From contig NC_008701.1 of the NCBI RefSeq assembly GCF_000015205.1, forward strand, positions 871,436 to 935,435: a stretch of DNA of 64,000 bases, in the 5' to 3' direction. This document shows positions 43,901 to 53,775 of this stretch, piece after piece. Position 1 is the first letter of the stretch. Each line of letters opens with the position of its first letter. The position numbers and the translations under genes are program-made. Source of the DNA: Pyrobaculum islandicum DSM 4184. Its GTDB lineage: Archaea > Thermoproteota > Thermoprotei > Thermoproteales > Thermoproteaceae. A model generated the notes under the pieces. The model ran no database searches, was not told the DNA's origin, and saw only the letters and a list, made by a program, of their open reading frames with translations.

Positions 43901-44893
43901 ATGACGATTTGTCAACGCTGCGGTAAAAGACCGGCGCAGTACCTACGTGTAGTAAGCGGCGAAAGACTTTGTCTCCGTTGTCTTTTTAATTCCGTGGAGG
44001 ATAAAGTGCTTAAGACAATTAGAAGATACAGACTCATTAAACCGGGCGACTATGTAGCGGTGGCAATATCCGGCGGCAAAGACAGCTTAGTTCTCCTCTA
44101 CATACTTGGTAAATTTCTACAGCGCAACTTATTGAAAGATGTAAAAATAGAAGCCTTTACGATTAATGAGGGACATCCGTATAGCTGTTTCTATAGAATG
44201 TCAAAGCGTGAATATGTAAAAGAGCTAGCTTCAAAATTCGGCATAGAATATAACGTCTACCACTTCAAGGATATATTTGGAGTGACCGCAATAGAGCTTG
44301 CGGAAAGCTTGTCTAAAAGAGGCCACGAAGTCCACATGTGTACTATTGATGGAGTTTTGAGACGTCGCGCAATGAATATAATTGGAAGGAGGAGAGGGTG
44401 GACAAAAATAGCAACAGCACATAACCTTGACGATGAGGCACAGACTGTGCTTATGAATGTCCTAATGGGAAACCTTTCCCGCCTTAGTTGGTATGGGCTA
44501 TACGAAGATGCCGAAGAAAAAGACCTTATACCAAGGATAAAGCCTCTTAAATACATAAGAGAGGAGGAGATAGCCATATATGCATACTACCACGGCATCC
44601 CGCTCATGGAACTCGAGTGTCCCTATGTTGTAACTAACCCTAGGTACAACCTAAAATTTACACTAGCTACACTAGAAAAAGAGATGCCATCGGTTAAATA
44701 TAACCTTGTATCATTTGGCGAAAAACTTTCGGCTATTCTACGAACGTCGATGCAACAAGAATCTCTAAGGCGCTGTAGATACTGCGGCGCTACATCGGCG
44801 AGAGATGTGTGTAGAGTTTGTGAGCTTTTTGAAAAGGCAGGGCTTTTAGAACATTACTTAGAAAAAACCAGATCGTTAAGTCTCCAGTCTTAG
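43901..44893 (+). CDS. ttuA: tRNA thiolation enzyme (TtuA/TtcA-like)
   Basis: The 330-aa protein has N- and C-terminal zinc knuckles (CQRCG, CLRC; CRYCG, CRVC) around a PP-loop ATPase (SGGKDS, residues 57-62). TtuA makes 2-thiouridine at position 54 of tRNA in thermophiles, using an Fe-S cluster held by CxxC plus a later Cys. Here the CxxC is CTID (147-150), so one ligand is Asp; the later Cys is Cys240 (ELECP). The overall match is strong. It overlaps the end of the convergent ACT-domain gene by 18 bases. Confidence 0.85.
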   Translation: MTICQRCGKRPAQYLRVVSGERLCLRCLFNSVEDKVLKTIRRYRLIKPGDYVAVAISGGKDSLVLLYILGKFLQRNLLKDVKIEAFTINEGHPYSCFYRMSKREYVKELASKFGIEYNVYHFKDIFGVTAIELAESLSKRGHEVHMCTIDGVLRRRAMNIIGRRRGWTKIATAHNLDDEAQTVLMNVLMGNLSRLSWYGLYEDAEEKDLIPRIKPLKYIREEEIAIYAYYHGIPLMELECPYVVTNPRYNLKFTLATLEKEMPSVKYNLVSFGEKLSAILRTSMQQESLRRCRYCGATSARDVCRVCELFEKAGLLEHYLEKTRSLSLQS

Positions 44894-45469
44894 GCAAGTC
44901 CCCTCATCTATGACCTTGGCCTGAACCCCTAGCTCTTTGAAAAAGGTTTCAAAATATCTCCGCGCCAACGGCTGTGCCAAGTTGCAAACTCTAGCGACAA
45001 GTCTTCCGTCTTTAATCGCGGAACTCTCTACCACGGCAAGCCCCCTTAGTTGAGCTATGTAAAGCGCTTCTTCTAAAACCACCGCGTTTATTACAGAAAC
45101 AAGTTCTTTCACAGTCTTTGCATCTCTTCTGGCGATCTCTTCGGCGAGTTTTACAAGATCGCCTAGGTAGCCCACAAGTTCTTTTTCAACAGCTAGGCTG
45201 GGCTTGCCGTTAATTACATGTGTAATCCACCTTGGGACAAAAACTGGCGCTGTAGCAACTCTGTGTTTAACCCTTTTGACAAAGGCAAACATTTGCAACT
45301 GTTTTAAAATCTCTTGTAACTGATCCTCAGAAATCATGGTTAGATCCGTTATAAAGTGGAGATGCTGACGTAGTCCATCTATGGCTATATTTATTATATT
45401 GACGTCGTGTTCTGCAAAGATATTAGAAAGAGTGGCCAGGATACCTGGCTGGTCAAAATTTAACTCCAC
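44876..45469 (-). CDS. ACT-domain regulatory protein
   Basis: The 197-aa protein opens with an ACT fold (ELNFDQPGILATLSNIFAE, then INIAIDGLRQ). The rest (about 80-197) is similar in layout to acetolactate-synthase-small-subunit-like or homoserine-dehydrogenase-linked regulatory proteins but I cannot assign it. ACT domains bind amino acids. It is divergent from valS. Confidence 0.7.
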   Translation of the reverse strand: MELNFDQPGILATLSNIFAEHDVNIINIAIDGLRQHLHFITDLTMISEDQLQEILKQLQMFAFVKRVKHRVATAPVFVPRWITHVINGKPSLAVEKELVGYLGDLVKLAEEIARRDAKTVKELVSVINAVVLEEALYIAQLRGLAVVESSAIKDGRLVARVCNLAQPLARRYFETFFKELGVQAKVIDEGTCLRLET

Positions 45470-45561
45470 GAGAAACTCCCCAACCTATTGCCTGCGCCAT
45501 TGACAATTAGGTAGATCTCACGGTTAAGCATTATGCGCAACTTAAAGAATATTTAAAATGT

Positions 45562-48003
45562 TTGTCCCTAACTCAACTTAAAAACTCTTTGAGTTCTGCT
45601 TCTGTGGCACATAAATTACCTACTAGATGGGATATAAGGTGGGAAGAAGAGTTGCTTAAAACTTGGGAGAACGAAGGCAGATTTAAGACAAAAATCTCAG
45701 GCTCTAAGCCGATATTTGTAATAGATACGCCACCCCCTTATCTCTCTAGCAATAGGCCACACATCGGTCAAACCGCGTCTTATGCACATTTCGACATGAT
45801 AGCTCGATTTTTAAGAATGCGTGGCTTTGATGTTGTATTCCCCTTCTACCTAGACCGGAACGGACTTCCAATAGAGGTGCAGGTGGAAAAGAAATACAAC
45901 ATCGTAGCACACGAGATACCCCGAGAAAAATTCTTACAACTATGTAAAGAGGAGCTAGACAGATACGAGAAAGAGTTTGTAACAGCTCTAAGGAGGTGGG
46001 GTCTCTCCTTCGACTACTGGCCTCAGGGTACGGACAGCCCAGAGTATAGGCGGATGACGCAGAAGACATTCATAGAACTTTGGCACAGAGGTCTAATATA
46101 CGAGGCCGAGAGACCCACGCCTTGGTGTCCTCGTTGTCGTACGGCGCTTGCAGAGCCAGAGATCGAGTATAAGGAGGAGGAGACATACCTCAACTACATA
46201 AAGTTTAAAGTCCAGGAGACAGGCGAAGACATAGTCATAGCCACGACGAGACCTGAGCTTCTGCCAGCCACAGTTGCCGTTATATTCCACCCGGAGGACG
46301 AGCGGTACAAAAAACTAGAGGGGAAACACGCGATTGTGCCGCCCGAGGGCCAGGTGGTGCCCATACTCCCACACAGAGCCGCTAACCCCAAGTTCGGCAC
46401 AGGTCTCGTTATGATATCCACCTTCGGAGACACGAGAGACCTCATGATCGTTAACGAGCTTAAACTACCAACTAGGATCATAATAGACGAGGCGGGGCGT
46501 ATCAAGACCGGCAGATACGCTGGTCTCACAGTTAGGGAGGCCAGGGCTAAGATCATCGAAGACCTCAAGGCGGAGGGTCTGTTAGTAAGGCAGGAAAGGC
46601 TGTCTCACAACGTGCCCGTCTGCTGGCGCTGTAAAACCCCCTTAGAGATCATAGTCACTAGGGAGCTCTTTGTAAAACAGGTAGAGTTTAAAGACAAGCT
46701 TGTGGAGTTAGCACATAGGATGGAGTTCTACCCGCCCGAGTACCGCCAGGTCCTCATAGACTGGATAAGGTCGCTGGAGTTGGACTGGCCCGTGTCCAGG
46801 CGCCGCTACTACGCCACAGAGGTCCCCATATGGTGGTGCGTTAAGCCTAACGGCGACCGCGTCCCGCTTGTGCCAAAGGGAGGCGAGTACTACGTGCCGT
46901 GGAGAGATGAGCCGCCTCCCGAGGTTAAGGAGGCATGTAAAGACGGGAGACTAGAGGGCGACACGAGGGTGTTAGACACTTGGTTCGACTCATCAATCTC
47001 CTGGATGTACGCCTCGGGGGTGACCAAGGACTTCAACGTTTTCCCGAGGGTGTACCCCCACTCCATATTGAGACCCCAAGGCTACGACATAATTAGGACG
47101 TGGCTGTACTACGCCCTTCTAAGGGCCTATCTGCTGTTTGGAGATGTGCCCTTCCGATATGTGAGGATTAACGGCATGGGGCTAGACGAGAAGGGCGAGG
47201 CAATGCATAAGTCAAAGGGCAACGTCATAGACCTGTTGTTGCCCGTTGAGAAATACGGCGCCGACCCCGTGAGGTTCTGGGCTGCCGCAGCGGGGAGGCT
47301 GGGGAGCGACTACCGCTACAACGAGAACATGATTAGAGAGGGAAAGGAGTTTGTGACCAAGGTCTGGAACATATCACGGTTCGTCCTCTCCTTCCCAGAG
47401 CCTCAGTCTAAGCCGGCGTTGACACCAGTGGACAAGGCGGTGCTGGCCCGGCTATACGGAGTTGCCAAAAGGGCGATCTCCGCGTACAACAAATTCGACG
47501 TTTACGAGCCGGCCCACACCCTCTACAACTTCATATGGCACGAGTTCGCCGACCACTACATAGAGCTGGTTAAGTCGCGCGCCTACAACCGCGACGGCTC
47601 TTACACAAGGGATGAGCAAAACGCCGCAGTGTGGACCCTATATACGGTGCTGAAGTACAGTCTGAAGCTACTGGCGCCAATCATGCCATTTGTCACAGAC
47701 AAGATCTGGCGTGAGGCCTTCGGGAGATCTATACACGACGAGAGGCTGGAGGACCCGCCGGAGGAGTGGAAAGAGGGTGACGAAAAGTTGTTTGAGCTCA
47801 TCAAGAAGATAAACAGCGCGGTGTGGCGCTATAAGAACAGGAGAGGCATGAGTCTCGCGGATCCGCTTGACGCGGTGCTCTACGTGCCAGACGCCGCGCT
47901 ACAGGCCGCCAAGGATCTGAAACACATGCACAAGGTGAGGGAGGTGAAGGCGGGCCGCGGAGTTGAGCAGATAGACGACGAGGGCCTCGTCTGGCTAGGC
48001 TAG
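45562..48003 (+). CDS. valS: Valyl-tRNA synthetase
   Basis: The 813-aa class Ia synthetase fits ValS in length and layout. It has the signature pair HIGQ (residues 67-70, in place of HIGH) and AMHKSKG (547-553, in place of KMSKS), the CP1 editing domain with ATTRPELLPA and GTGLVMIS, DTWFDSS, and CPRC and CWRCK zinc knuckles. It charges tRNA-Val and edits Thr-tRNA. The start is uncertain: TTG 45562 or a GTG near 45604. GC is low for about the first 300 bases and then high to the end. It overlaps the helicase gene by 9 bases. Confidence 0.88.
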   Translation: MSLTQLKNSLSSASVAHKLPTRWDIRWEEELLKTWENEGRFKTKISGSKPIFVIDTPPPYLSSNRPHIGQTASYAHFDMIARFLRMRGFDVVFPFYLDRNGLPIEVQVEKKYNIVAHEIPREKFLQLCKEELDRYEKEFVTALRRWGLSFDYWPQGTDSPEYRRMTQKTFIELWHRGLIYEAERPTPWCPRCRTALAEPEIEYKEEETYLNYIKFKVQETGEDIVIATTRPELLPATVAVIFHPEDERYKKLEGKHAIVPPEGQVVPILPHRAANPKFGTGLVMISTFGDTRDLMIVNELKLPTRIIIDEAGRIKTGRYAGLTVREARAKIIEDLKAEGLLVRQERLSHNVPVCWRCKTPLEIIVTRELFVKQVEFKDKLVELAHRMEFYPPEYRQVLIDWIRSLELDWPVSRRRYYATEVPIWWCVKPNGDRVPLVPKGGEYYVPWRDEPPPEVKEACKDGRLEGDTRVLDTWFDSSISWMYASGVTKDFNVFPRVYPHSILRPQGYDIIRTWLYYALLRAYLLFGDVPFRYVRINGMGLDEKGEAMHKSKGNVIDLLLPVEKYGADPVRFWAAAAGRLGSDYRYNENMIREGKEFVTKVWNISRFVLSFPEPQSKPALTPVDKAVLARLYGVAKRAISAYNKFDVYEPAHTLYNFIWHEFADHYIELVKSRAYNRDGSYTRDEQNAAVWTLYTVLKYSLKLLAPIMPFVTDKIWREAFGRSIHDERLEDPPEEWKEGDEKLFELIKKINSAVWRYKNRRGMSLADPLDAVLYVPDAALQAAKDLKHMHKVREVKAGRGVEQIDDEGLVWLG

Positions 48004-50229
48004 GGCCCCCGCCTTTGGGATCTCCCTCACCGCGGGCGTCCCCGACTTGTTAAGCACCGCTTCTAGAACCTTGATGGCGTTTCTCCGTGACAACATCTTA
48101 TTGTTGTTTCCACAATATGGCGAATAGACACATTTAGGGCAACCGTCTACACAGTCGCAACCCTTTACTATCTTGAGCGCTATCTCGGCTACTCTTCTGA
48201 AGTTTTTCAATAGGAGACGTGCAGTGCCATTGCCGCCTATATGCGAATCGTATATTACAATTACGCCATCTGGATAACTAATGCCGCCCAGGTCGGTCTT
48301 AGAGGCGCCTATTGCGATCTCCGTCGCAGATATTAACACATGTTCTGTGGCGTGATAACCCTTAGTTCTTGCCTCCCAGTCAATTGTGTCATTTGTACTA
48401 AAGCGTATATACGGCATATAAAAAACGACACCCTTTGTCTCAAACTCATAGGAGAGCGGCTCTATGTTATACTCTCCAAGAGTCTCCTCTGTGGTAAAAC
48501 GTTTGAGAGCATACCCATATACCGTTATCTTTATTCTTAGACGACCAAATTGATAAGGCACGCCCTCCGTTATCCCCTCTTCATATACCTCTATAATTTC
48601 CGGCTCCATATCTTCCAATGCCTGAGTCACTAAGTCTTCTGCATCTACAGGCTTAACTACAGCAATGCGACGTGTCAAATCAAGCAACTCGGATACATAT
48701 GTCCTTCCCCCATGCATATATATAGCCTCTGGATGTAACTCATAAAGCGCTAATGGGAGCTCCCTCTCGCCTATTACGCTTCCATCTACCGTCTTTATCT
48801 TAACCACATGAGGCGACCCTCTAAGACTAAGGGATGAAAGCATCTCCCGTCCCTCTTTTGTGATTCTCAAAAAATTACCCACCCTTTTGAGTCGACCTCT
48901 TTTTAGTAGGTTTTCCGCCAGCTCCTGTTCAAATGGTGTGAGTTCCCCCATTTTCAACGGCATGTCTGTTGCAGCAGCTAATAAATGGAGCGACGCTATG
49001 TCTTCATTCTCTTTTTCAAATCCAAGCGGTTCAAGCGATCTCGAAAAAAATTCGTGTGGGTAGTTACGATAGTATTGAGAAATAGGGTCGTTCCCCAATA
49101 TTTGCACCACATAGCCAGTTTGACCCCGTCTTCCCACTCTGCCAATGCGCTGAAGATATCTATTGTAAGAAGGCGGTATTGATGCTAATATTGCCGCGTC
49201 TATATCGCCTATATCTATACCTAGTTCTAACGTCGGCGTTGAAATAACTACATTTACATCGCCTCTCTTAAACGCCTCCTCTACATTTTTTCTCTCCTCG
49301 GGCTCGAGACCTGCTCTATGAACTGCTACTTTATCTCCATAGCCCCCCATCTTTAAAGCTCTGTATATAATCTCGCTATATCTATGGCTATCTGTAAAGA
49401 CAATACACTTAAGCCCGTTTTCTATACATAGGGAAGAAAGGCGAGCAGCCTCAGCCCACTTAGATCTAAACTTCGGCCTTACAAGTACTTGTATTAACCG
49501 TCCCCTCCTGCCCAACGGTCCCCAAACGACGTTTATTTTATTACTATCAAAGAGGGCTTGGGCAAATTCCGCCGGGTTTCCTACAGTGGCGCTCGTCGCA
49601 ATAAAAACAGGTCTTGTAAATCGCTTAAGCCGTCTCAGGAGGTAATACATATGCGAGCCAAAAACGCCGCTATAGACGTGGAAATCATCTAAGACAACGT
49701 ATTTCAATCGTTTTACAAGCTCTCTAAATTTTGCCACGTGCATAAGGGCAAGGCTGACCATGTCGGGATTGCTAATTATTATATGCGGCGGCATTTCATA
49801 TAGAATTCGTCTCTCTCTTTGCGGAGTGTCACCGTCATACACCATGACTCTTACTCCAAGCTTGTCTGCAAATTTTCTAAATCTGGCAAACTGATCCCGA
49901 GCCAACGCCTTAGTGGGATATAGCACAAGCGCCACCGGTCCTCCTAGCGACTCTAGAGACGTCTCAAAAAGCGGAGCTAAAAAAGCCTCGGTCTTACCCA
50001 TACCTGTTCCAGCAACAATTACGGTATCTCTATTACTCCTAATGCTTTGAATAGCGTCATATTGATACCTATATAGATGGGAAATTCCAACAGCTTCAAA
50101 GACTTTTGCAACAACTGGCATAAGCACTTGGTGTACACTACAACACTTTTCAACGACCTCAGCTTCATCTGTCTTTATATAAACAACCTCTCTACCAGAG
50201 TCGCTTAATATTTGTTCGAGAAAACTCAC
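47995..50229 (-). CDS. Hrq1/YprA-type superfamily 2 helicase
   Basis: The 744-aa protein has two RecA-like domains with Walker A GTGMGKT (74-80), motif II LDDFH (180-184, where the family has LDEAH) and motif VI YLQRIGRVGRRG. The C-terminal DUF1998 region holds four Cys (CDCVDGCPKCVYSPYCG). This is the Hrq1 (RecQ4-related) group, a 3'-5' DNA helicase implicated in crosslink repair. The Glu-to-Asp change in motif II may slow ATP hydrolysis. It heads toward valS and is preceded on its strand by the MFS gene with a 4-base overlap. Confidence 0.88.
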   Translation of the reverse strand: MSFLEQILSDSGREVVYIKTDEAEVVEKCCSVHQVLMPVVAKVFEAVGISHLYRYQYDAIQSIRSNRDTVIVAGTGMGKTEAFLAPLFETSLESLGGPVALVLYPTKALARDQFARFRKFADKLGVRVMVYDGDTPQRERRILYEMPPHIIISNPDMVSLALMHVAKFRELVKRLKYVVLDDFHVYSGVFGSHMYYLLRRLKRFTRPVFIATSATVGNPAEFAQALFDSNKINVVWGPLGRRGRLIQVLVRPKFRSKWAEAARLSSLCIENGLKCIVFTDSHRYSEIIYRALKMGGYGDKVAVHRAGLEPEERKNVEEAFKRGDVNVVISTPTLELGIDIGDIDAAILASIPPSYNRYLQRIGRVGRRGQTGYVVQILGNDPISQYYRNYPHEFFSRSLEPLGFEKENEDIASLHLLAAATDMPLKMGELTPFEQELAENLLKRGRLKRVGNFLRITKEGREMLSSLSLRGSPHVVKIKTVDGSVIGERELPLALYELHPEAIYMHGGRTYVSELLDLTRRIAVVKPVDAEDLVTQALEDMEPEIIEVYEEGITEGVPYQFGRLRIKITVYGYALKRFTTEETLGEYNIEPLSYEFETKGVVFYMPYIRFSTNDTIDWEARTKGYHATEHVLISATEIAIGASKTDLGGISYPDGVIVIYDSHIGGNGTARLLLKNFRRVAEIALKIVKGCDCVDGCPKCVYSPYCGNNNKMLSRRNAIKVLEAVLNKSGTPAVREIPKAGALA

Positions 50230-51308
50230 ATTTTCCGCTTATGTAATGCATATATAAACAGAGTCCCCATGTTTGCTAAAAGAAGTAGTGGCACATAGTA
50301 TAAAACGCCATAGCCAAAATGTTCTACTAGCACGCCTGCAAAAATTGGCCCAATGATCGACCCCAAATCCCAACCCATGGTATAAACAGCACTAGCAAGA
50401 CCTGCGTTTCTACTACCAGCAAGAGCCAATATTTGATATGTAACAACAACGGCGCCTTGCCCCAGGCCGTATATCGCCCCGGCCACTGAAAAAAGAGGTA
50501 GATCCCATGCCACAGCTACAAGCGCTAAACCAGCCATTGTTATAGCAGATGCAAGTCCGGCAGTAATATAATTAACAAACCCCATCCTAAGTAAAAAAGC
50601 CCGAGGTATTAGGCTAGAAATTGCTGCAATTGAAGAAAAAAGACCCCAGTAGGTTATTGGCAACCCCTCGTCTTTTAAACGAAGTGGCGTAAAAGTAGAA
50701 ATGCCCATATAGACAGTTGCATAAATTGTTAACAACGCCGTGAAGAAAAATACACGTGTCTCAGGCATAAGTATGTCCCCTCCCTTACCCCGAGCTTCTG
50801 TAGATACGGCCCCATTTATAAAAAACCAATTGATTGTATGTAAGAGTAATGCCACCGTGATGGATAGACGGCCCCCGCCAAGGTCGTATAATATGGAACC
50901 TATAAGGGGGCCTACTACGTTTCCGATACCAACAGCTAAAGAGCGTGTTGCCATGGCTTTGGCTCCCTCTGTGACTGAAATAGCTATAGACATCGGAAGA
51001 AAAGTTCCTATTGCAAAACCATGAAAAACTCTGCCAATTTGAACCCATAGCGGGTTGCTAAGTAGATACATAATTTGCGACATAACAGCAAAGACAACGC
51101 CTATCCTCATCACTTTTACATAACCCACTTTATCTCCTATAAAGCCGCTTAACGGCCTTACTATAACGGAGACGAAAAACGCCGTAGATATTATTGTGCC
51201 TATCGTAGATTCGCTGATCACTCCTAAGTCGCGTAAATAGGGTGGAATAGCAACTACAACTATACCGTTAGCTATGAAAAAAAGGAGAGTTGCGAAGTTT
51301 ATTCTCAA
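50226..51308 (-). CDS. MFS transporter
   Basis: The 360-aa protein has about 11-12 membrane helices and the MFS loop motif [18 protein letters not shown] between helices 2 and 3. The substrate is unknown. It overlaps both neighbours on its strand by 4 bases, so adenosine-kinase-like gene, transporter and helicase may be one transcript. Confidence 0.88.
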   Translation of the reverse strand: MRINFATLLFFIANGIVVVAIPPYLRDLGVISESTIGTIISTAFFVSVIVRPLSGFIGDKVGYVKVMRIGVVFAVMSQIMYLLSNPLWVQIGRVFHGFAIGTFLPMSIAISVTEGAKAMATRSLAVGIGNVVGPLIGSILYDLGGGRLSITVALLLHTINWFFINGAVSTEARGKGGDILMPETRVFFFTALLTIYATVYMGISTFTPLRLKDEGLPITYWGLFSSIAAISSLIPRAFLLRMGFVNYITAGLASAITMAGLALVAVAWDLPLFSVAGAIYGLGQGAVVVTYQILALAGSRNAGLASAVYTMGWDLGSIIGPIFAGVLVEHFGYGVLYYVPLLLLANMGTLFIYALHKRKM

Positions 51309-51799
51309 AGCTTATACTTAACTACGTCTCTTAGGAATTTTTTCCTTTCCTCCCTATCTTTCTCCGTCTCTACGCCAAGCGGCGAGTGGCCATCAACAAC
51401 TCCAACTACGCCGCGTCTCTCTGGCTCTACCTCTGCGACTATCACTTTTAGCGGGTTCGCGGTGGCGGCAAAGATCCGTACTACCTCTTGCACATTTTTT
51501 ATAGCATTTAGGACGTTAATGGGCCAAGCGTTGCGTAAATATATAACAAAGACGTGCCCAGCGGCTATTTTTTTACACACTTCAATCGCTAAGTTTCTGA
51601 GTTCCTCGTCGTTTGCCTCATGTCTAATAAGCCTCTTACCAGAGGCCTCGCAAAAAGCTATGGCAAATTTAGCTCCAGGTACTGACGTTACAAGTACTTC
51701 GTAGAGGTCCTCTACCGTTTTTATGAAGTGGGCCTGGCCGATAATAACATTAGCCCCCTGGGGAATAGGCACGTCAATAACATCGAATTTGACAGACAT
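51305..51799 (-). CDS. Adenosine-specific kinase family protein
   Basis: The 164-aa protein matches the family known from Pyrobaculum aerophilum PAE2307 (COG1839/PF04008), with [29 protein letters not shown] and [14 protein letters not shown] blocks. The family binds adenosine/AMP and was named a kinase from structure; catalysis is poorly established. It is first in the transcript with the MFS and helicase genes and is divergent from the Fur gene. Confidence 0.9.
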   Translation of the reverse strand: MSVKFDVIDVPIPQGANVIIGQAHFIKTVEDLYEVLVTSVPGAKFAIAFCEASGKRLIRHEANDEELRNLAIEVCKKIAAGHVFVIYLRNAWPINVLNAIKNVQEVVRIFAATANPLKVIVAEVEPERRGVVGVVDGHSPLGVETEKDREERKKFLRDVVKYKL

Positions 51800-51873
51800 A
51801 GAGTCCCATAAAACAACTGCCTTTTATATTTACCTTAGAAGAGAATTAAATTTTTATATTAATAAGAAATTTA

Positions 51874-52275
51874 ATGTATATGGAAATCTCACAAATGACA
51901 CAAGCCCTCAAAGAGAGGGGCTATCGCATAACGCCACAGAGACTTGAGGTTATAAACATAGTAATGGAGAAATTAGCCAAGAAAGAACACCCGACATTTA
52001 ACGATATCCTAAATGAAGTAAAGCAAAAGATGCCATCTATAAGCGCCAGCACAGTCTACTCCGTCCTTAAGCTGTTAGAAGACGGGGGCTACATTGTCTC
52101 TTTTGAACACAACGGGCGTACATACTATGACAGCACAACTCCACATATAAACGTCGTATGTACAAACGTAAACAAAGTCATAGATTTAGACAACAGAGAA
52201 ATCATAGAGATGCTGAAAAAACAGGGAATATTCCCCACCTCAATAGTAGTTAAAGCTATTTGCGCCGAAAAGTAA
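51874..52275 (+). CDS. Fur/PerR-family regulator
   Basis: The 133-aa protein has a winged helix (ERGYRITPQRLEVINIV, SASTVYSVLKLLEDGGYI) and a short Fur dimerisation domain with HINVVCTNVNKV. The usual CxxC structural zinc site is reduced to a single Cys, so it is a zinc-site-less variant. Metal or peroxide sensing is inferred from the family. TATA-like A/T runs precede the start. Confidence 0.85.
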   Translation: MYMEISQMTQALKERGYRITPQRLEVINIVMEKLAKKEHPTFNDILNEVKQKMPSISASTVYSVLKLLEDGGYIVSFEHNGRTYYDSTTPHINVVCTNVNKVIDLDNREIIEMLKKQGIFPTSIVVKAICAEK

Positions 52276-52297
52276 TCGCAAAAGATAGCAATTGTCT

Positions 52298-52358
52298 AAG
52301 TTCAGCTGTGGACTCTCATATCACATCTCATCGGCGCGGTTTACCTCATCACGTAAGC
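52298..52358 (-). ncRNA. Candidate C/D box sRNA
   Basis: On the minus strand a perfect box C (GTGATGA, at 52346-52352) is followed by a 12-base guide, a D'-like CCGA, a C'-like TGATATGA, a 10-base guide (GAGTCCACAG) and box D (CTGA, at 52302-52305). The span of 51 bases is normal. D' and C' are imperfect. It lies in the 248-base gap between fur and the FAD gene, with no coding explanation. Target unknown. Confidence 0.45.
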
Positions 52359-52524
52359 TACAACTAGTATTTGACAATCTACGAAGAGAAAACCATAAGG
52401 GATTAAAAATTAGCCTCACAAAACCGTTACCGTTTTTATTTGCTAGACGTACTATATAGTCATATAACCATGAAGTGTACAACACCTCTTTTAACTGATA
52501 TATAGTGGTATTTATCTAGATACT

Positions 52525-53775
52525 ATGTACGATTATGTAATTGTCGGCGCCGGTGTTATAGGTATGTCCATCGCATATCACCTTAAACGTCTCTCTCCAC
52601 GTTCAAAGGTACTAGTAGTAGACCAATATGCGGGAGTTGGAATGGGCGATACGGCTAAATCCGCCGCGGCTTTTAGAACAATTTTTACATCTCAGATAAA
52701 TAGGGTATTGTCTAAAACTAGTATAGACTTTTACCGCGATATACAAAAAAGTGGAGTTGACCTTAACATGAGGTTTGTTGGTTACCTATTTCTTGTACCT
52801 AAAGAAAATGCCGAAACTATGCGCGCAATCGCACAAGAGCTAGGCAAAATAGGCGTAACAGTCGATCTTTTTGAAAGATTAAACATGCCGCTTAGGTTTA
52901 AAGTAACAGATGACGAAGAGGCTAGAGAGATGGGCTTACCAGATATAGCCTTGGGGCTACTAGTTAAAGAAGCCGGAATTATAGATCCCGAAAAGCTCGT
53001 ACGGTATTATTATGAAGCTTATACCAAAGAGGGGGGCGAAGTCCTATTTAACGTCAAAGTAGAGTCCGTGAGTTTTAGACCAAAGAAACCTCTCAATATC
53101 CCTGGCGAACCATTTACGTGGCAAGATGTGAAAGTAGCTGGGCTAGAGACGTCGGCGGGCTATTTAGAGGCTAGAAACGTTATTTTTGCCACAGGTGCTT
53201 GGACCGAACAGCTTATGAATATGGCCGGCTTTGGCCTGCCTCTTAAGCCAAGAAAGAGACAAGTCTTTGTAGTTAGAGCTGATGGAGAACTAGACGATTT
53301 ACTTAAGTCTGGCTTAGCAGATAGGGAGTACGCGCCTATGATAATATTACCTAAGGGTATATATGTGAGGCCAGAGCCAAACGAGAAGACCTTCTGGGTT
53401 GGGGTAGCTGACAGAAGGCCCTTCCGTTTTGAAGAAAAACCAGAGCCGGAGGAGGCGTTGTGGCGTTATGGCATTTACCCAGTGTTGACAAAATACATCC
53501 CGGCGTTTGAAGGCCGCATGCCACAAAACGCTTGGGCTGGACACTACGATGAAAACATAGTAGACTATCAGCCTATTGTAGATAGACTTGCCGAGGGGCT
53601 TTATGTCGCCGCTGGAACATCAGGCTCGGGTATTATGAAAGCAGACGCAGTTGGTAGAATAGCGGCATATCTTGCCATGGGGTATGAGAAAGCGGAGCTC
53701 TACGGCGGCGTTATAGTTGAAAGCAATATGTTAAGGCGTAATAGATGTTTTGAGGAGGAGAGGCTAGTAATATGA
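52525..53775 (+). CDS. FAD-dependent amino-acid/sarcosine oxidase-like oxidoreductase
   Basis: The 416-aa DAO-family protein begins with a dinucleotide fold (YVIVGAGVIGMSIAYHL), and TGAWTEQL and GTSGSGIMKADAVGR are typical of the FAD domain's later parts. The family oxidises secondary or D-amino acids, or related hydroxy acids; the substrate is not evident. It overlaps a 55-aa gene by 4 bases, which may encode a small partner. Confidence 0.85.
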   Translation: MYDYVIVGAGVIGMSIAYHLKRLSPRSKVLVVDQYAGVGMGDTAKSAAAFRTIFTSQINRVLSKTSIDFYRDIQKSGVDLNMRFVGYLFLVPKENAETMRAIAQELGKIGVTVDLFERLNMPLRFKVTDDEEAREMGLPDIALGLLVKEAGIIDPEKLVRYYYEAYTKEGGEVLFNVKVESVSFRPKKPLNIPGEPFTWQDVKVAGLETSAGYLEARNVIFATGAWTEQLMNMAGFGLPLKPRKRQVFVVRADGELDDLLKSGLADREYAPMIILPKGIYVRPEPNEKTFWVGVADRRPFRFEEKPEPEEALWRYGIYPVLTKYIPAFEGRMPQNAWAGHYDENIVDYQPIVDRLAEGLYVAAGTSGSGIMKADAVGRIAAYLAMGYEKAELYGGVIVESNMLRRNRCFEEERLVI

